From contig NZ_BDBT01000012.1 in the NCBI RefSeq assembly GCF_001613125.1, positions 124,001 through 188,000 of the forward strand: 64,000 nucleotides of DNA, given 5' to 3'. The notes below the pieces were generated by a model that saw only the letters and a program-made list of their open reading frames with translations, made no database searches and was not told where the DNA came from. Below, one piece after another: positions 8,111 to 17,910 of this stretch; positions within the stretch are counted from its first letter, which is position 1; every line of letters starts with the position of its first letter. The translations under genes were made by a program, and so were the position numbers. Origin of the DNA: Nocardia shimofusensis NBRC 100134 (GTDB lineage Bacteria > Actinomycetota > Actinomycetes > Mycobacteriales > Mycobacteriaceae).

Positions 8111-9358
8111 ATGTACGCATTCATTCCACGCGCTCCCGGTTCGGAGCGTGCCCGCACCTCTCCACTCGATGTCGCCGACGACCTGCTGTCGCTGCTGGGC
8201 GAGGTGAAGACCGAACCCCGGCCCGACACCCAACTGGAGGCGCTGGCTCTGGCGGTGGCCGCCGACCTGCCGGTGCTGCTGTGGGGCGAGCCGGGGATCG
8301 GCAAGACCGCGGCGTTGACCCAGCTCGCCGAGTCGCTGGAGCTGCCGCTGACCACCGTGATCGCGAGTGTGCACGAGCCGTCGGACTTTTCGGGCCTGCC
8401 CGTCCTCGGCGACGACCCCGCGGAGAACGGTGTTCCGATGGCTCCGCCGGACTGGGCTGTGCGACTCGTCCGGGCAGGCCGGGGGCTGTTGTTCCTGGAC
8501 GAGCTGTCGACGGCGCCCCCGGCCGTGCAGGCCGCGCTGCTGCGCCTGGTCCTGGAACGGCGGGTCGGCACACTCCACCTGCCGCCGGGGGTGCGCATCG
8601 TGGCGGCCGCCAACCCGCGCTCCTCGGCGGCCGACGGGTGGGAGCTGAGTCCGCCACTGGCCAATCGGTTCGTGCACCTGCAATGGACTCATGATCACGA
8701 GGTTGTCGTCCGCGGTCTCGGCGGGACCTGGCCGCACGCGACGCTGCCGCGGCTCGATCCGGAAAAGCTGCCGGAGGCAGTGGCTTTCGCGCGCCGCGCA
8801 GTGTGTGAACTCCTCGCGGCGCGACCCGCGCTCGTGCATCAGCTGCCCAGCAGTGAGACGCGCCGGGGCGGCGCCTGGCCGTCGCCACGCAGCTGGGACA
8901 TGACGCTGCGGTTGATCGCCTTCGCCACCGCGGCCGGCTCGTCCCCGGATGTGCTGTCTCTGTTGATCCGGGGCGCGGTGGGGGACGGCCCGGGTTTCGA
9001 ACTGCTGACCAGCATCGATCGGATGGACCTGCCCGACCCCGAGGCGCTGCTCGCCGACCCGGCCGCCGCCGAGCTGCCCGAGCGCGGCGATCTGCGCCAG
9101 GCCGTGCTCGACGCGGTGGTGGCCGCGGTCCGCCGGCATCCGTCGCCCTCCCGGTGGGATGCGGCGTGGGCGGTGCTGGTGAAGGCGGTGGACACCGGAG
9201 CGCCGGACCTGGTGGTCGTCCCGGCGACCACCCTGGCGACGCTGCGCCGGGACGACTGGCAGGTGCCCGCCTCGATCGAGCGACTCGCGGGAATGATGTC
9301 GGTGTCCCGGGGAGCGGATCGTGCCGCGGCCCGCGTCGCCGAGCGGGCCGGCCGATGA
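8111..9358 (+). CDS. MoxR-type AAA+ ATPase (AAA_5)
   Basis: A 415-aa AAA+ ATPase with Walker A GEPGIGKTA (59-67), Walker B LLFLDE (126-131), a sensor-1-like stretch IVAAANPRSS and an Arg-rich lid region. MoxR ATPases act as chaperones that, with a VWA partner, insert metals or remodel protein complexes. Here the partner gene starts inside the stop codon (ATGA overlap at 9355), implying translational coupling. A conserved unknown gene lies 145 bp upstream. The substrate protein is unknown. The start ATG 8111 precedes the conserved region by about 40 residues. Confidence 0.85.
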   Translation: MYAFIPRAPGSERARTSPLDVADDLLSLLGEVKTEPRPDTQLEALALAVAADLPVLLWGEPGIGKTAALTQLAESLELPLTTVIASVHEPSDFSGLPVLGDDPAENGVPMAPPDWAVRLVRAGRGLLFLDELSTAPPAVQAALLRLVLERRVGTLHLPPGVRIVAAANPRSSAADGWELSPPLANRFVHLQWTHDHEVVVRGLGGTWPHATLPRLDPEKLPEAVAFARRAVCELLAARPALVHQLPSSETRRGGAWPSPRSWDMTLRLIAFATAAGSSPDVLSLLIRGAVGDGPGFELLTSIDRMDLPDPEALLADPAAAELPERGDLRQAVLDAVVAAVRRHPSPSRWDAAWAVLVKAVDTGAPDLVVVPATTLATLRRDDWQVPASIERLAGMMSVSRGADRAAARVAERAGR

Positions 9359-10605
9359 CGACAGCCGCCGCGACGCTGGACGTCGACAAGCTCTTCGCGG
9401 CCCGGCTGCTGGCCGTTCGGGCGCGCCCGTATCTGGCGACCGCACTGTACGCGCTGCACATCGTCGAGTCGCGGCACGTCCCGACGATGGGGGTCGACCG
9501 CTACTGGCGGTGCTACGTCTCGCCCGCGTTCGTGGCGTACATGCCCGTCGAGGACCTGGCCTCGGTACTGGTGCACGAGGTATCTCACCTGCTGCGCGAC
9601 CATCACGGGCGCAGCGATCGATTCGCCCGCGAGCACGACCTGACCGGCCCGGCCGAGCGGCTCCGGATGAACATCGCGGCGGATGCCGAGATCAACGACG
9701 ACGCGTTCGGTGACGGGTTGGTCCAGCCCGAGGGCGCTGTCCTGCCCGCAACGCTGGGCTTGCCCGCGGGCGGACTGATGGAGGACTACCTGCGTCAGTT
9801 CCGCCTCGGCAGACATACCCAGGACCTGGCCTGGCTCGACTGCGGTAGCGGCGCCGACGGACTGGACCGCGCGTGGGAATGGGGACCGGACGGTGCGGAC
9901 GGCCTCACCGAGCAGCAACGCGAGGCCGTCCGATTCCGGGTGGCCCAAGGCATCGTCGGCCGCCCGGGAAGCACCCCCCAGGGGTGGCGGCGTTGGGCGG
10001 AGGAGGCGTTGCATCCGCCTCAGCCGTGGCGGGATCTGCTGGGAGCGGCCATCCGATCGGCGGCGTCCGCGGCCGGTGCCGGTGAGGACTACACCTACGG
10101 TCGACCGGCTCGACGCTCGGCCGGGGTGCCCGGCGTGGTGTTGCCCAGCCTGCGCCGCACACCGCCGCGGGTCAGCGTCATCATCGACACCTCGGGCTCG
10201 GTCAGTGACGCGGAACTGGGCAGCGCGCTGCTGGAAGTCGCCGCCATCTCCCGCGCCGTCGGTGGTCGACGCGATCTGGTCACCGTGCTGTCGTGTGACG
10301 CGGCGGCACGGATCGCGCATCCGCTGTGCCACGCCGAGGGGATCGCTCTGCTGGGCGGTGGGGGCACGGACCTGCGCACCGGATTCGCCAAGGCACTGCG
10401 CAGCCGGCCACGTCCCGATGTGCTGGTCGTGTTGACCGACGGCCAGACACCCTGGCCGGCCCACCGGCCGGGGTGCCGGACAGTGGTCGGGCTGTTCCGC
10501 CGGGACGGCTCGTGGAGTGAACGCGATGCCGATTACGTTCCGGACCGGCCACCGGAATGGGCGCGGGTGGTCGAGATAGGGACGACCCACCGTCCTTGTC
10601 CATAA
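9355..10605 (+). CDS. VWA-like protein with N-terminal metallopeptidase domain (DUF2201 type)
   Basis: A 416-aa protein with two parts. The N-terminal half has a zincin-like motif HEVSH at 74-78 with a downstream NIAADAEIND, as in the DUF2201 N-terminal putative metallopeptidase. The C-terminal VWA-like domain has a MIDAS DTSGS at 278-282 and a second acidic TDG loop (LTDGQ). The start ATG overlaps the TGA of the MoxR gene. The pair probably forms an ATPase/VWA complex. The intact HExxH-type motif suggests proteolytic or metal-dependent activity, but catalysis is not shown. Confidence 0.85.
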   Translation: MTTAAATLDVDKLFAARLLAVRARPYLATALYALHIVESRHVPTMGVDRYWRCYVSPAFVAYMPVEDLASVLVHEVSHLLRDHHGRSDRFAREHDLTGPAERLRMNIAADAEINDDAFGDGLVQPEGAVLPATLGLPAGGLMEDYLRQFRLGRHTQDLAWLDCGSGADGLDRAWEWGPDGADGLTEQQREAVRFRVAQGIVGRPGSTPQGWRRWAEEALHPPQPWRDLLGAAIRSAASAAGAGEDYTYGRPARRSAGVPGVVLPSLRRTPPRVSVIIDTSGSVSDAELGSALLEVAAISRAVGGRRDLVTVLSCDAAARIAHPLCHAEGIALLGGGGTDLRTGFAKALRSRPRPDVLVVLTDGQTPWPAHRPGCRTVVGLFRRDGSWSERDADYVPDRPPEWARVVEIGTTHRPCP

Positions 10606-10880
10606 TCGAAGAGAGGGGCCCGGCCTCCTTCCGGAGACGCGGTGGTTCTGGTTGGCGGTCACCGTCACGGACGTGATAATCGGGCAACTGGTGCGACTAC
10701 CAGCGGGTTTACGGTCCCTCGTCGGGCGAGCAGCGGTCGCCGACGCCGTCCCGCATCGATGTCGATTCCGTTCTTCTGCCGACCCGCCTCGGATGTTCTT
10801 CGGTCGGGCCGGAGATGTTTATCTTCCGGTGCGTGGTGTCATTCCGCCCAGAGGGGCCATTCTCAGGAAGAGGTGCCTCC

Positions 10881-11468
10881 ATGAACTCGATCCGACCGAT
10901 CTCGAGGGTTGTGATGGCGATGGCAGCCCTTGCCCTGCTCGGTTCCGGACTGGCGGCCTGCGATTCGGAGGAGGAAGTGTGTTGCTGGCCTACCGCGGCT
11001 ATCGGTACTCGTTATGCCGAGCTGGCCGGGCCTACCGGACCGCTCGGAGATTGCCGTAGCGGAGAGTACGACAGCGACGGCGGCCGCGTCCAAGACTTCG
11101 ACAACGGCGCCATCTACTGGACCGACAAGACCGGGGGGTGGGAAGTGTATGGGCTGATCGGGGCCGAGTACGACCGCATGGGCGGGCCCGAGTCCGCAGT
11201 GCGATGGCCGGTCAGCGGAGAGTTGGCCACGCCTGGCGGTGCGGGCAGGTTCAACAGGTTCCAGAACGGCAACATCTATCATTCCCCGGCCGGAACACAT
11301 GCCGTCTACGGGGCCATTTTCGACGAATGGGCCCGGCAGGGCTACGAGAACGGCCGACTGGGGTTTCCCACCTCCGACGAGCAGGATGTGCCCACCGGCC
11401 GTCGAATGGACTTCGAACGCGGCTGGATCGAATGGAACTCCGCCACGGGGCAAGTCACCACGGGCTGA
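10881..11468 (+). CDS. LGFP-repeat lipoprotein
   Basis: A 195-aa exported protein. It has a basic N-terminus, a hydrophobic signal and a lipobox ending LAAC (Cys at about residue 32), so it is probably a lipoprotein. The mature part holds three LGFP-type repeats; the last is clearest (GRLGFPTSDE). LGFP repeats occur in cell-wall proteins of mycolic-acid actinobacteria and are thought to bind the envelope. ATG 10881 is chosen for the signal peptide and upstream AGGAAGAGG. The gap from 10606 to 10880 holds only a weak inverted repeat near 10809-10829. A two-component system lies convergently downstream. Confidence 0.8.
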   Translation: MNSIRPISRVVMAMAALALLGSGLAACDSEEEVCCWPTAAIGTRYAELAGPTGPLGDCRSGEYDSDGGRVQDFDNGAIYWTDKTGGWEVYGLIGAEYDRMGGPESAVRWPVSGELATPGGAGRFNRFQNGNIYHSPAGTHAVYGAIFDEWARQGYENGRLGFPTSDEQDVPTGRRMDFERGWIEWNSATGQVTTG

Positions 11469-11496
11469 GACGTTCGCCGACAGCGAACCTCAGCCC
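11462..11496. terminator. Bidirectional hairpin between LGFP gene and histidine kinase
   Basis: The stem GGGCTGAG + GTTCGC pairs with GCGAAC + CTCAGCCC, with a 2-base bulge and a CGACA loop. It overlaps the LGFP stop codon and sits between convergent genes. There is no long T tract, as is common in actinobacteria. Confidence 0.7.
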
Positions 11497-11519
11497 AGCG
11501 GCTCGGCGTGCTACCACGT

Positions 11520-12940
11520 TCATCGGTCGGCGTTCCGGCCACGGTTTCGCTGATTCGGCGTCATCGATGTGGGGGCCGGATCGGCGGGGCCGGGTTCGGC
11601 GGGCAATGTGATGGTGAACCGGGCTCCGCCACCTGGACGGTCATGGCATTCGACCTTCCCCCCGTGTGCGGAGACGGATTCGGCGACCAAGGCGAGCCCG
11701 AGTCCGGTTCCGGTCCCGGTCGTCGACCGTCGTCCCACTGTGCTGGTGGCGAATCGTTCGAAGATCCGCAGTCGGTCGGTGGGAGCTACGCCGGGGCCCG
11801 CGTCATCGAAGTCGATCACCGCGCGAGCGCCCACCCGACGGACGGTGACGGCGGTGAGGCCGCCACCGTGCCGGTCCGCGTTGTCCATGAGATTCACGAA
11901 CGCGCGCTCCAAGACGAGTTTGTGGCCGAGGATGACGCTGTCGTCGACGACGGTCAGCAACTCGGGGGAGCGTTCGGCCTTCGTCAACGTGTGTGTGATC
12001 AATTCCTCCAAGGAGAATGCCTCGAGCGCGTCCTGGTGCAGACCCGCCTCGGTCCTGGCCAGCGCCAGCAGGTCATCGAGGAGTTTGTACAGGTGGGACA
12101 ACTCATCGGTGATCAGATCGAGTGCGCGGCCCGAACGCTCGGGAAGATCGTCACGGGTTCGCGCCAGAATCGCGACGCTGGTGATCAACGTTGTCAGTGG
12201 TGTCCGCAATTCGTGGCTCACATCGCCGAAGAACCGGCGTTCGCGTTCGATGCGCTGCTGCAACGAGTCGACCATGGTGTTGAATGATGTGGCGATGACG
12301 GCCAATTCGGGGTCGCGGTCGGGCAATCGGCTGTCGAGATCGCCGCTCGCGATCCGCCCGGTGGTGCCCGCGAGTTGCCGCAGTGGCGCCAGGACCCTGC
12401 CTGCGGCCCAGAATCCCAGCAGGGAGCCTGCGAGCGTGGCGGCAGCGGCGCAGGCGATCAGCACCAGGCGCAGTATTCGGAGGGTCGCGCGCAACTCGGT
12501 CAACGGTGCGAGCTCGTACAAGGCGTCGCCGTCCGGTCCGAGAGGGATCGCCACCGCCAGGTAGGGGTGACCGTGCACTGTCGTCGGAACCGTCACTGCC
12601 TCCGTCCTGATTTCGGTCGGGTCCAGCGCGGGAAGCAGATCCGCGGGATCCGCCGAGGACGTTTTTATCCACTCGCCCTGCCAGTGCAGCAGAAGTACCG
12701 TGTCGATCGGCGGGTCGATCGCGCCGAGCGCGTCCGCCGGTGCCGTGCCGGGTACCGCGAGCACATTCCTGAGCAGTTCCGCATGCGTCACCGCTTGCCG
12801 TTCGGCCGAGCGTTCGCGCTGCCCCATCATGTAGCCGCGGCTGATCGTGAAGACCGATATCGCGAGGATCACCGATATCAACGCGGCGCCGAGCCCGAAG
12901 AACAGGATGACCCGCTTGCGCAGTCCGATGCCGCGGCCGA

Positions 12941-12944
<4 letters not shown>
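11520..12944 (-). CDS. Two-component sensor histidine kinase (HAMP, HisKA, HATPase_c)
   Basis: A 474-aa membrane kinase. TM1 spans about residues 12-34, an extracytoplasmic sensor region about 35-155, TM2 about 157-181, and HAMP about 182-234. HisKA has its phospho-acceptor in DVSHELRTPL (His 244). The ATPase domain has an N box (NLMDNADRHGG), G1 (DDAGPG) and G2 (GTGTGLGLAL). The start ATG overlaps the stop of the response regulator (ATGA), so the two are translationally coupled with the regulator first. The signal sensed is not known; the sensor domain resembles nothing I can name. Confidence 0.93.
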
Positions 12945-13654
<710 letters not shown>

Positions 13655-13790
13655 GAATCGATCCTCGCACCCGTAGTCGCGGCCGTCTCACGCAGCCGCG
13701 AACCGACCAGTACAACAGGACGACACCAGCACCACGAGCGGCGGCCTCGGCTCAGCCGCGTCAGCTCGAGGCTCGGCCGGCTCGGCGGGT

Positions 13791-14276
13791 TCAGCCGGCG
13801 GCTCGGCCGAGCAGGTCGCGTGCGGCCGCGCTGCCGTCGAGCAGCCGGGCCGTGCGGCGTTCGATGAGCCACCTTCCGTCGATGCGGGCGAGTTCGAAAC
13901 GGTTGGCGCTCACGCGCCACACCCGGAACGAATCCTCGTCGGGGTTGCGGCGCAACAGCAGCGAATGGCAGGTCGCCACCGCGGTGTCGCCGTCCACACG
14001 GATGTGGACGGGGTCGAGCAGGTGCCCGCATCCCTCGTGGATGTAGTCCTGATGCGGTGCGGTGCGGACCATCTCGGTGATCGCCTCGCGTCCCCGCATC
14101 ACCCGGATGTCGATGTCGTACACGGCGTCCTCGGCCCACAACCGGCCCACGGCCTCGGCGTCACCGGCGTCGACGGCGGGACCGTAGGCGGTGAGCACCT
14201 CGTGGACGGCGGCCTTGTCCTCGAGGGTTCGCACCCGGTCGAGCAGGTCGGCAACCAGGTCGGCGGTGTCGGTCAT
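13791..14276 (-). CDS. SnoaL/NTF2-like family protein
   Basis: A 161-aa small alpha/beta barrel-like protein. An N-terminal helix pair (LEDKAAVHEVLTAYGPAVDAGD) is followed by AVGRLWAEDAVYDID, the usual pattern of SnoaL-like/ring-hydroxylating-dioxygenase-beta-like folds. AAAGGA precedes the ATG. Such proteins range from polyketide cyclases and dehydratases to non-catalytic ligand binders; catalytic residues cannot be assigned here. It is divergent from the FAD oxidoreductase at 14525, and the 248-bp gap between them contains a palindrome. Confidence 0.72.
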   Translation of the reverse strand: MTDTADLVADLLDRVRTLEDKAAVHEVLTAYGPAVDAGDAEAVGRLWAEDAVYDIDIRVMRGREAITEMVRTAPHQDYIHEGCGHLLDPVHIRVDGDTAVATCHSLLLRRNPDEDSFRVWRVSANRFELARIDGRWLIERRTARLLDGSAAARDLLGRAAG

Positions 14277-14463
14277 AGCGGTCCTTTCGGGAGAGTGCGG
14301 GCCCTCGTTGTGGCGGGGGCCTCGTCCCGTTCTACCGGTATCGGCCCGGCCGGACCGCGAGCACTCCGCTCAGTGTCTACTACCGGCGTCGGCGCCGCGG
14401 ACCTCGTCGACCGCCGTGAGCACCGGGTGGCGGCCCACCTCGGCCAGGTCTCTACCATTCGCG

Positions 14464-14486
14464 CTACCCGGCGAAATACCGGGTAG
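14464..14486. promoter_or_regulatory. Palindrome in the divergent 14276/14525 promoter region
   Basis: A perfect 8-bp inverted repeat, CTACCCGG / CCGGGTAG, is separated by CGAAATA. It lies 38 bp before the FAD oxidoreductase start and could be an operator. No regulator gene lies next to it, so the binder is unknown. An RNA hairpin in the 5' leader is the alternative reading. Confidence 0.5.
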
Positions 14487-14524
14487 TTGCGTGTTTTCGG
14501 TGGTAGAGCGAGGGGAGCGGCGAG

Positions 14525-15739
14525 GTGACTCGACAGGTAGTCGTCGTCGGAGCCGGAATAGTCGGCATCGGTGTGGCGCGAGAACTCGCCGACCGTGGCG
14601 TGCATGTGACGGTGCTCGACAGGTTTCCGGGCCGAGCTCTCGGTTCTACCGCGTACGCGCCGGGATTCGTCGGCCTCTACAACGACGCACCGGTGCTGAC
14701 CGCGTTCGCCCGGGCATCCGCCGACATCTACGCCGAGTGCGCGCCGTCCGGATTCACGCGGACAGGGGGCCTCGAACTCGCCACCACCGCCGCGGGTGCC
14801 GAGGAGGTCGCGCGGCGGGTGGATGCCGCCCGGTCGGCGGACCTCGAGGCCCGGCTGCTCGACGCCGCGCGATTGCCGGACTCGGTAGCGGCGTTCGTCG
14901 ACACGACCCGAGTTGTCGCCGCCGGCTTGTTTTCCGACGACGGGTCGGCCGACGTGGTCCCGGTCTGGGACGCCCTGCGCGGAGACGCGATCGCGCGCGG
15001 CGCGCACATCTTTCCCGGCCGAGAAGTGGTGGGGCTCGATCGAGTGGACGGGAGACTCGTCGTGGCGACCAGCTCGGGTGAGGTGTTCCACGCCGACGAC
15101 GTCGTACTGGCGGGCGGCGTCTGGGGACCGACGGCGGCGGCGTGGACCGGGCTGGAACTGCCGCTGTTCCCCGTGGCCCACCCCTACGTCTATTCCGGGG
15201 CAGCCGCCGCTCATCGGCCCGGGCCGTTCGTCCGGTGGGCCGAGCACCACACCTATGCGCGCGTCCACGGTGACCGGCTCGGTATCGGCAGCTACGAGCA
15301 TCGACCGGTGCCGGTGGCGCAGGGCGACCTCGACGGGGGCGCTGGGCTGCCGTGGCCGGCACAGTTCAGCGAGGTCGTCACCGCCGCCCAACAGTTGCTG
15401 CGTGCGGAAGCCCGATTCGCTCCCGCGCAACGTGTCAACGGCGTCTTCGCGATGACGCCCGACAACATGCCCTTTCTCGGTCGACATCCCGGCATGGACG
15501 GTGTGTGGATCGCCGAGGCGATCTGGGTCACGCACGCCGCGGGCGCTGCTGCCGCGCTCACCGACGCACTCGTCGGCGGGGGTGATCTCCCGGCCGGACT
15601 CGCCGTGGATCGATTCGCCGGTTCCGGCCTCACCGAGTTGCGCGACAACGCGCTGCGCCTCTACAACGACATCTACGCTGCCGAAACGGCGGTCACGGAC
15701 GTCTCACCGCCGGATGATCGGCGCATCGTCGGCCGGTGA
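14525..15739 (+). CDS. FAD-dependent oxidoreductase (DAO/glycine-oxidase family)
   Basis: A 404-aa flavoprotein. The N-terminal Rossmann motif GAGIVGIGVARELADRGV is followed by an acidic end of the second strand (VLDR). The C-terminal part has a second FAD contact region around LGRHPGMDGVWIAEAIWVTH. This layout matches the D-amino-acid-oxidase superfamily (sarcosine, glycine and dimethylglycine oxidases), which oxidise a secondary or primary amine using FAD. The start is GTG 14525 with a nearby AGGGGAG. It is a single-gene unit with a possible operator upstream and a hairpin at its stop. The amine substrate is not predictable from sequence. Confidence 0.85.
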   Translation: MTRQVVVVGAGIVGIGVARELADRGVHVTVLDRFPGRALGSTAYAPGFVGLYNDAPVLTAFARASADIYAECAPSGFTRTGGLELATTAAGAEEVARRVDAARSADLEARLLDAARLPDSVAAFVDTTRVVAAGLFSDDGSADVVPVWDALRGDAIARGAHIFPGREVVGLDRVDGRLVVATSSGEVFHADDVVLAGGVWGPTAAAWTGLELPLFPVAHPYVYSGAAAAHRPGPFVRWAEHHTYARVHGDRLGIGSYEHRPVPVAQGDLDGGAGLPWPAQFSEVVTAAQQLLRAEARFAPAQRVNGVFAMTPDNMPFLGRHPGMDGVWIAEAIWVTHAAGAAAALTDALVGGGDLPAGLAVDRFAGSGLTELRDNALRLYNDIYAAETAVTDVSPPDDRRIVGR

Positions 15740-15754
15740 TTCCCTCCGGCCGAC
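15728..15754. terminator. Hairpin at the stop codon of the FAD oxidoreductase
   Basis: GTCGGCCGG / CCGGCCGAC forms a perfect 9-bp stem with the TGA codon in the loop. It lies between two convergent genes and lacks a T tract. It probably terminates one or both transcripts. Confidence 0.5.
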
Positions 15755-15794
15755 GCCCATGCACCGCCGCCGCGAACCGATCGGGCAGTGCCGT

Positions 15795-16937
15795 TCAGTG
15801 CGAGCGGTCGGTGCACAGCTGCGCCATTCGCCGTAGTGCCGAGGTGACGGCGGGATCGAGACCGCTGTCGCCGAGTATCGCTTCCGCGCGCTGCAGCCGA
15901 TCGGCGATCATCTCTTCGGCGCGTTGCGGCGCGCCGCTGTCGACGATGACGGTCAGGGCCGTCGTCACCGCCTCGTCGTCGAACTCGTCGCGGCCCCACA
16001 ACTCGTGCAGCCGAGCGCGATCAGCGGGGGAGGCCAAGTGCTCGGCCAGGACGATGACCGTGGTCGCCTTGCGTTCGCGCAGGTCGGCGCCCGCGGGCTT
16101 CCCGGTGACCGCGGGGTGGCCGAAGAGGCCGAGCAGGTCGTCCCGGATCTGGAAGGCTTCGCCGATGAGTGTGCCGTAGCCGCCGAGCGCCTCCATCACC
16201 TGCGGGGTGCAGCCTGCCATCGCCGCACCCAGCTCCAGTGGCCTGCGCACGGTGTAGTTCCCGGATTTGCGTCGCGCGATGTCGAGGACCTGATCCAGCG
16301 AGGGCAGCCGCGCCGCGTCGTTGAGCAGGTCGGCGAGTTGCCCGACCGCCAGTTCGGTGCGCATCGCGTCGTAGTGCGGCCACATGCGTGCCAGTGCCGC
16401 CGCGTCGACACCGCTTTCGCGCAGCATCCGTTCGGCCCACACCAGACACAGATCGCCCAGCAACACCGCCGCCGACTCCCCGAAGCGCGACGACGACCCC
16501 GACCGCTTCTCCTCGGCATGCCGGCGTGCCAGCCGGACATGTGCCGACGGACTGCCCCGGCGGGAGTCGGATTCGTCCATCACGTCGTCCTGCAGCAGTG
16601 CGAACGCGTGCAACAACTCGAGACTGGCCGCCGCGCGCAACGCGGCCTCGGATTCCGCGGCGCCGCACAGCCAGCCGAGATACATCAATGTCGGCCGCAG
16701 ACCTTTGCCGCCCGCGACGATATTGCCCACCGCGCGGATCGGCTCGTCGAAGCCGAGCGTCGCCAACTCCTCGGCGCAGCGCGCGGCCACGAATTCGACG
16801 GTGTGGGTCCGCAGCGAATCCGTTACGCGCGCGAACCAGGCCGGTTCGCCGACGGCGGGCTCGTCGGTTCGTGGCACCTGCGCGGTTCGGGACAGCTGCG
16901 CGGTTCGTTGTGCGTTCACCGTTCGAGCCTGACACAT
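15795..16937 (-). CDS. Polyprenyl (geranylgeranyl-type) diphosphate synthase
   Basis: A 380-aa trans-prenyltransferase. The first Asp-rich motif DDVMD is at 117-121 in LLHAFALLQDDVMDESDSRRG. The upstream substrate-binding GGKGLRP is at 77-83, and the second motif is the DDLLG variant seen in actinobacterial GGPP synthases. It should condense isopentenyl diphosphate with allylic diphosphates to C15-C20 products for carotenoids, menaquinone or lipid carriers. The N-terminal 25 residues are low-complexity (repeated RTAQ), and the GTG codon at residue 7 is an alternative start. Two 11-bp repeats lie just upstream. A MerR/B12-fold regulator gene precedes it by 37 bp on the same strand. Confidence 0.9.
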   Translation of the reverse strand: MCQARTVNAQRTAQLSRTAQVPRTDEPAVGEPAWFARVTDSLRTHTVEFVAARCAEELATLGFDEPIRAVGNIVAGGKGLRPTLMYLGWLCGAAESEAALRAAASLELLHAFALLQDDVMDESDSRRGSPSAHVRLARRHAEEKRSGSSSRFGESAAVLLGDLCLVWAERMLRESGVDAAALARMWPHYDAMRTELAVGQLADLLNDAARLPSLDQVLDIARRKSGNYTVRRPLELGAAMAGCTPQVMEALGGYGTLIGEAFQIRDDLLGLFGHPAVTGKPAGADLRERKATTVIVLAEHLASPADRARLHELWGRDEFDDEAVTTALTVIVDSGAPQRAEEMIADRLQRAEAILGDSGLDPAVTSALRRMAQLCTDRSH

Positions 16938-16947
16938 CTCGGTGAAA

Positions 16948-16969
16948 TATGCATCGATTCTGAATCGAA
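16948..16969 (-). promoter_or_regulatory. Two 11-bp direct repeats upstream of the polyprenyl synthase
   Basis: On the minus strand the units TTCGATTCAGA and ATCGATGCATA follow each other head to tail, 8 of 11 identical, ending 10 bp before the synthase start. They share ATCGATGCA exactly with the repeat at 18135. 11-bp tandem repeats are the operator layout known for CarH-type MerR regulators. The same bases can also be read as a palindrome, TCGATTC-A-GAATCGA. Confidence 0.55.
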
Positions 16970-16974
16970 GTTGG

Positions 16975-17910
16975 TCATCTGTCTACTCTCCGGTTCGGCG
17001 GTTCGGTCGGCTGCTCGGCGGTTGTTCCGCGGGTGGCGCGTACCGCGCGGTCGATGTGGTCCACGGCGTCTTCGAGCGTGTGAACACGCCGGGCTCCTTC
17101 GCCCGGGTCCGTCCCGGCCCATCCCGGTCCGGCCAGCAGCAGTTGTGCGGGCGCCGGGGTGATGCCGGTCGTGCCCTGGGCCGTGCGTTCGGCCTGCGAC
17201 CACAGCACGACGACCGGGTCGCGGGGCTGTTTGGCCACCGCGTCGGCCAGGGCGGTGTCGGGGACCGAGGCGCCGAGCATCAGCGACGGGATCGCGCTCT
17301 CGGCCAGCGCCGCGCGCAGGATCTCCAGCGGCAGGACATGGTTCTCGCCCGCCGTGCAGGCCAGCAGTACCGGGGTGGCCCCTTGCGTCTCGCGCATCGG
17401 TGGCGCCGTGCGGTGCAGGGCGGTGGTGATCGCCCAGGACAGCACGTGCTCCACGTCGACCAATCCCTCGGCGCGCAGCTGGCGGGTCACCAGATCCGCG
17501 AAGGCAGGCCGGCACAGCCGATTCCACGTGTCCACCACGCCGAAGTGCGCGAAATGGGCGGTGAGGAGGGTGAGCAGGTCGGCGGCGTGCAGGCCTTCCG
17601 CGGCGGTCAGGACCGCCCGCACATCACCGAGCTCGGGTGGGGGATCGGCCGCGGCTCGGGCCGCGGTCGCCGCATTGGCCGCGCTGACGCCCGTTCTGAC
17701 CAGCTCGACCATCCGGGTGAGGACCGCGATGTCGTGCGGCGCGTAGGCGCGGTGGCTGCCCGGGCGGTGACCCGACGGTCCCAGGTTGTAGCGCTGGTTC
17801 CAGCTGCGCAGCGTGGCGACCGGGATGCCCAGAGTCCGGGCGACCGCGCTGACGGTCAGCCCGGCCTCGGGATCGCCGCCGGCCTCGGGGCCGGATTCGG
17901 TCATGTCCAC
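16975..17910 (-). CDS. CarH/LitR-like MerR regulator with cobalamin-binding-type fold, copy 1
   Basis: A 311-aa protein. The MerR helix-turn-helix spans about residues 18-70 (ARTLGIPVATLRSWNQRY). A helical bundle (95-170) and a Rossmann-type B12-binding domain (178-290) follow. It keeps the EH pair of the CarH Wx9EH motif (154-155) and a His (191) where CarH has its lower cobalamin ligand. The Trp position is Gln 144, the next position (CarH His 132) is Leu, and the Gly of the His-x-x-Gly pattern is missing. Light sensing of the classical type is therefore doubtful. It lies upstream of a polyprenyl synthase and divergent from a fasciclin lipoprotein. Confidence 0.85.
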   Translation of the reverse strand: MDMTESGPEAGGDPEAGLTVSAVARTLGIPVATLRSWNQRYNLGPSGHRPGSHRAYAPHDIAVLTRMVELVRTGVSAANAATAARAAADPPPELGDVRAVLTAAEGLHAADLLTLLTAHFAHFGVVDTWNRLCRPAFADLVTRQLRAEGLVDVEHVLSWAITTALHRTAPPMRETQGATPVLLACTAGENHVLPLEILRAALAESAIPSLMLGASVPDTALADAVAKQPRDPVVVLWSQAERTAQGTTGITPAPAQLLLAGPGWAGTDPGEGARRVHTLEDAVDHIDRAVRATRGTTAEQPTEPPNRRVDR

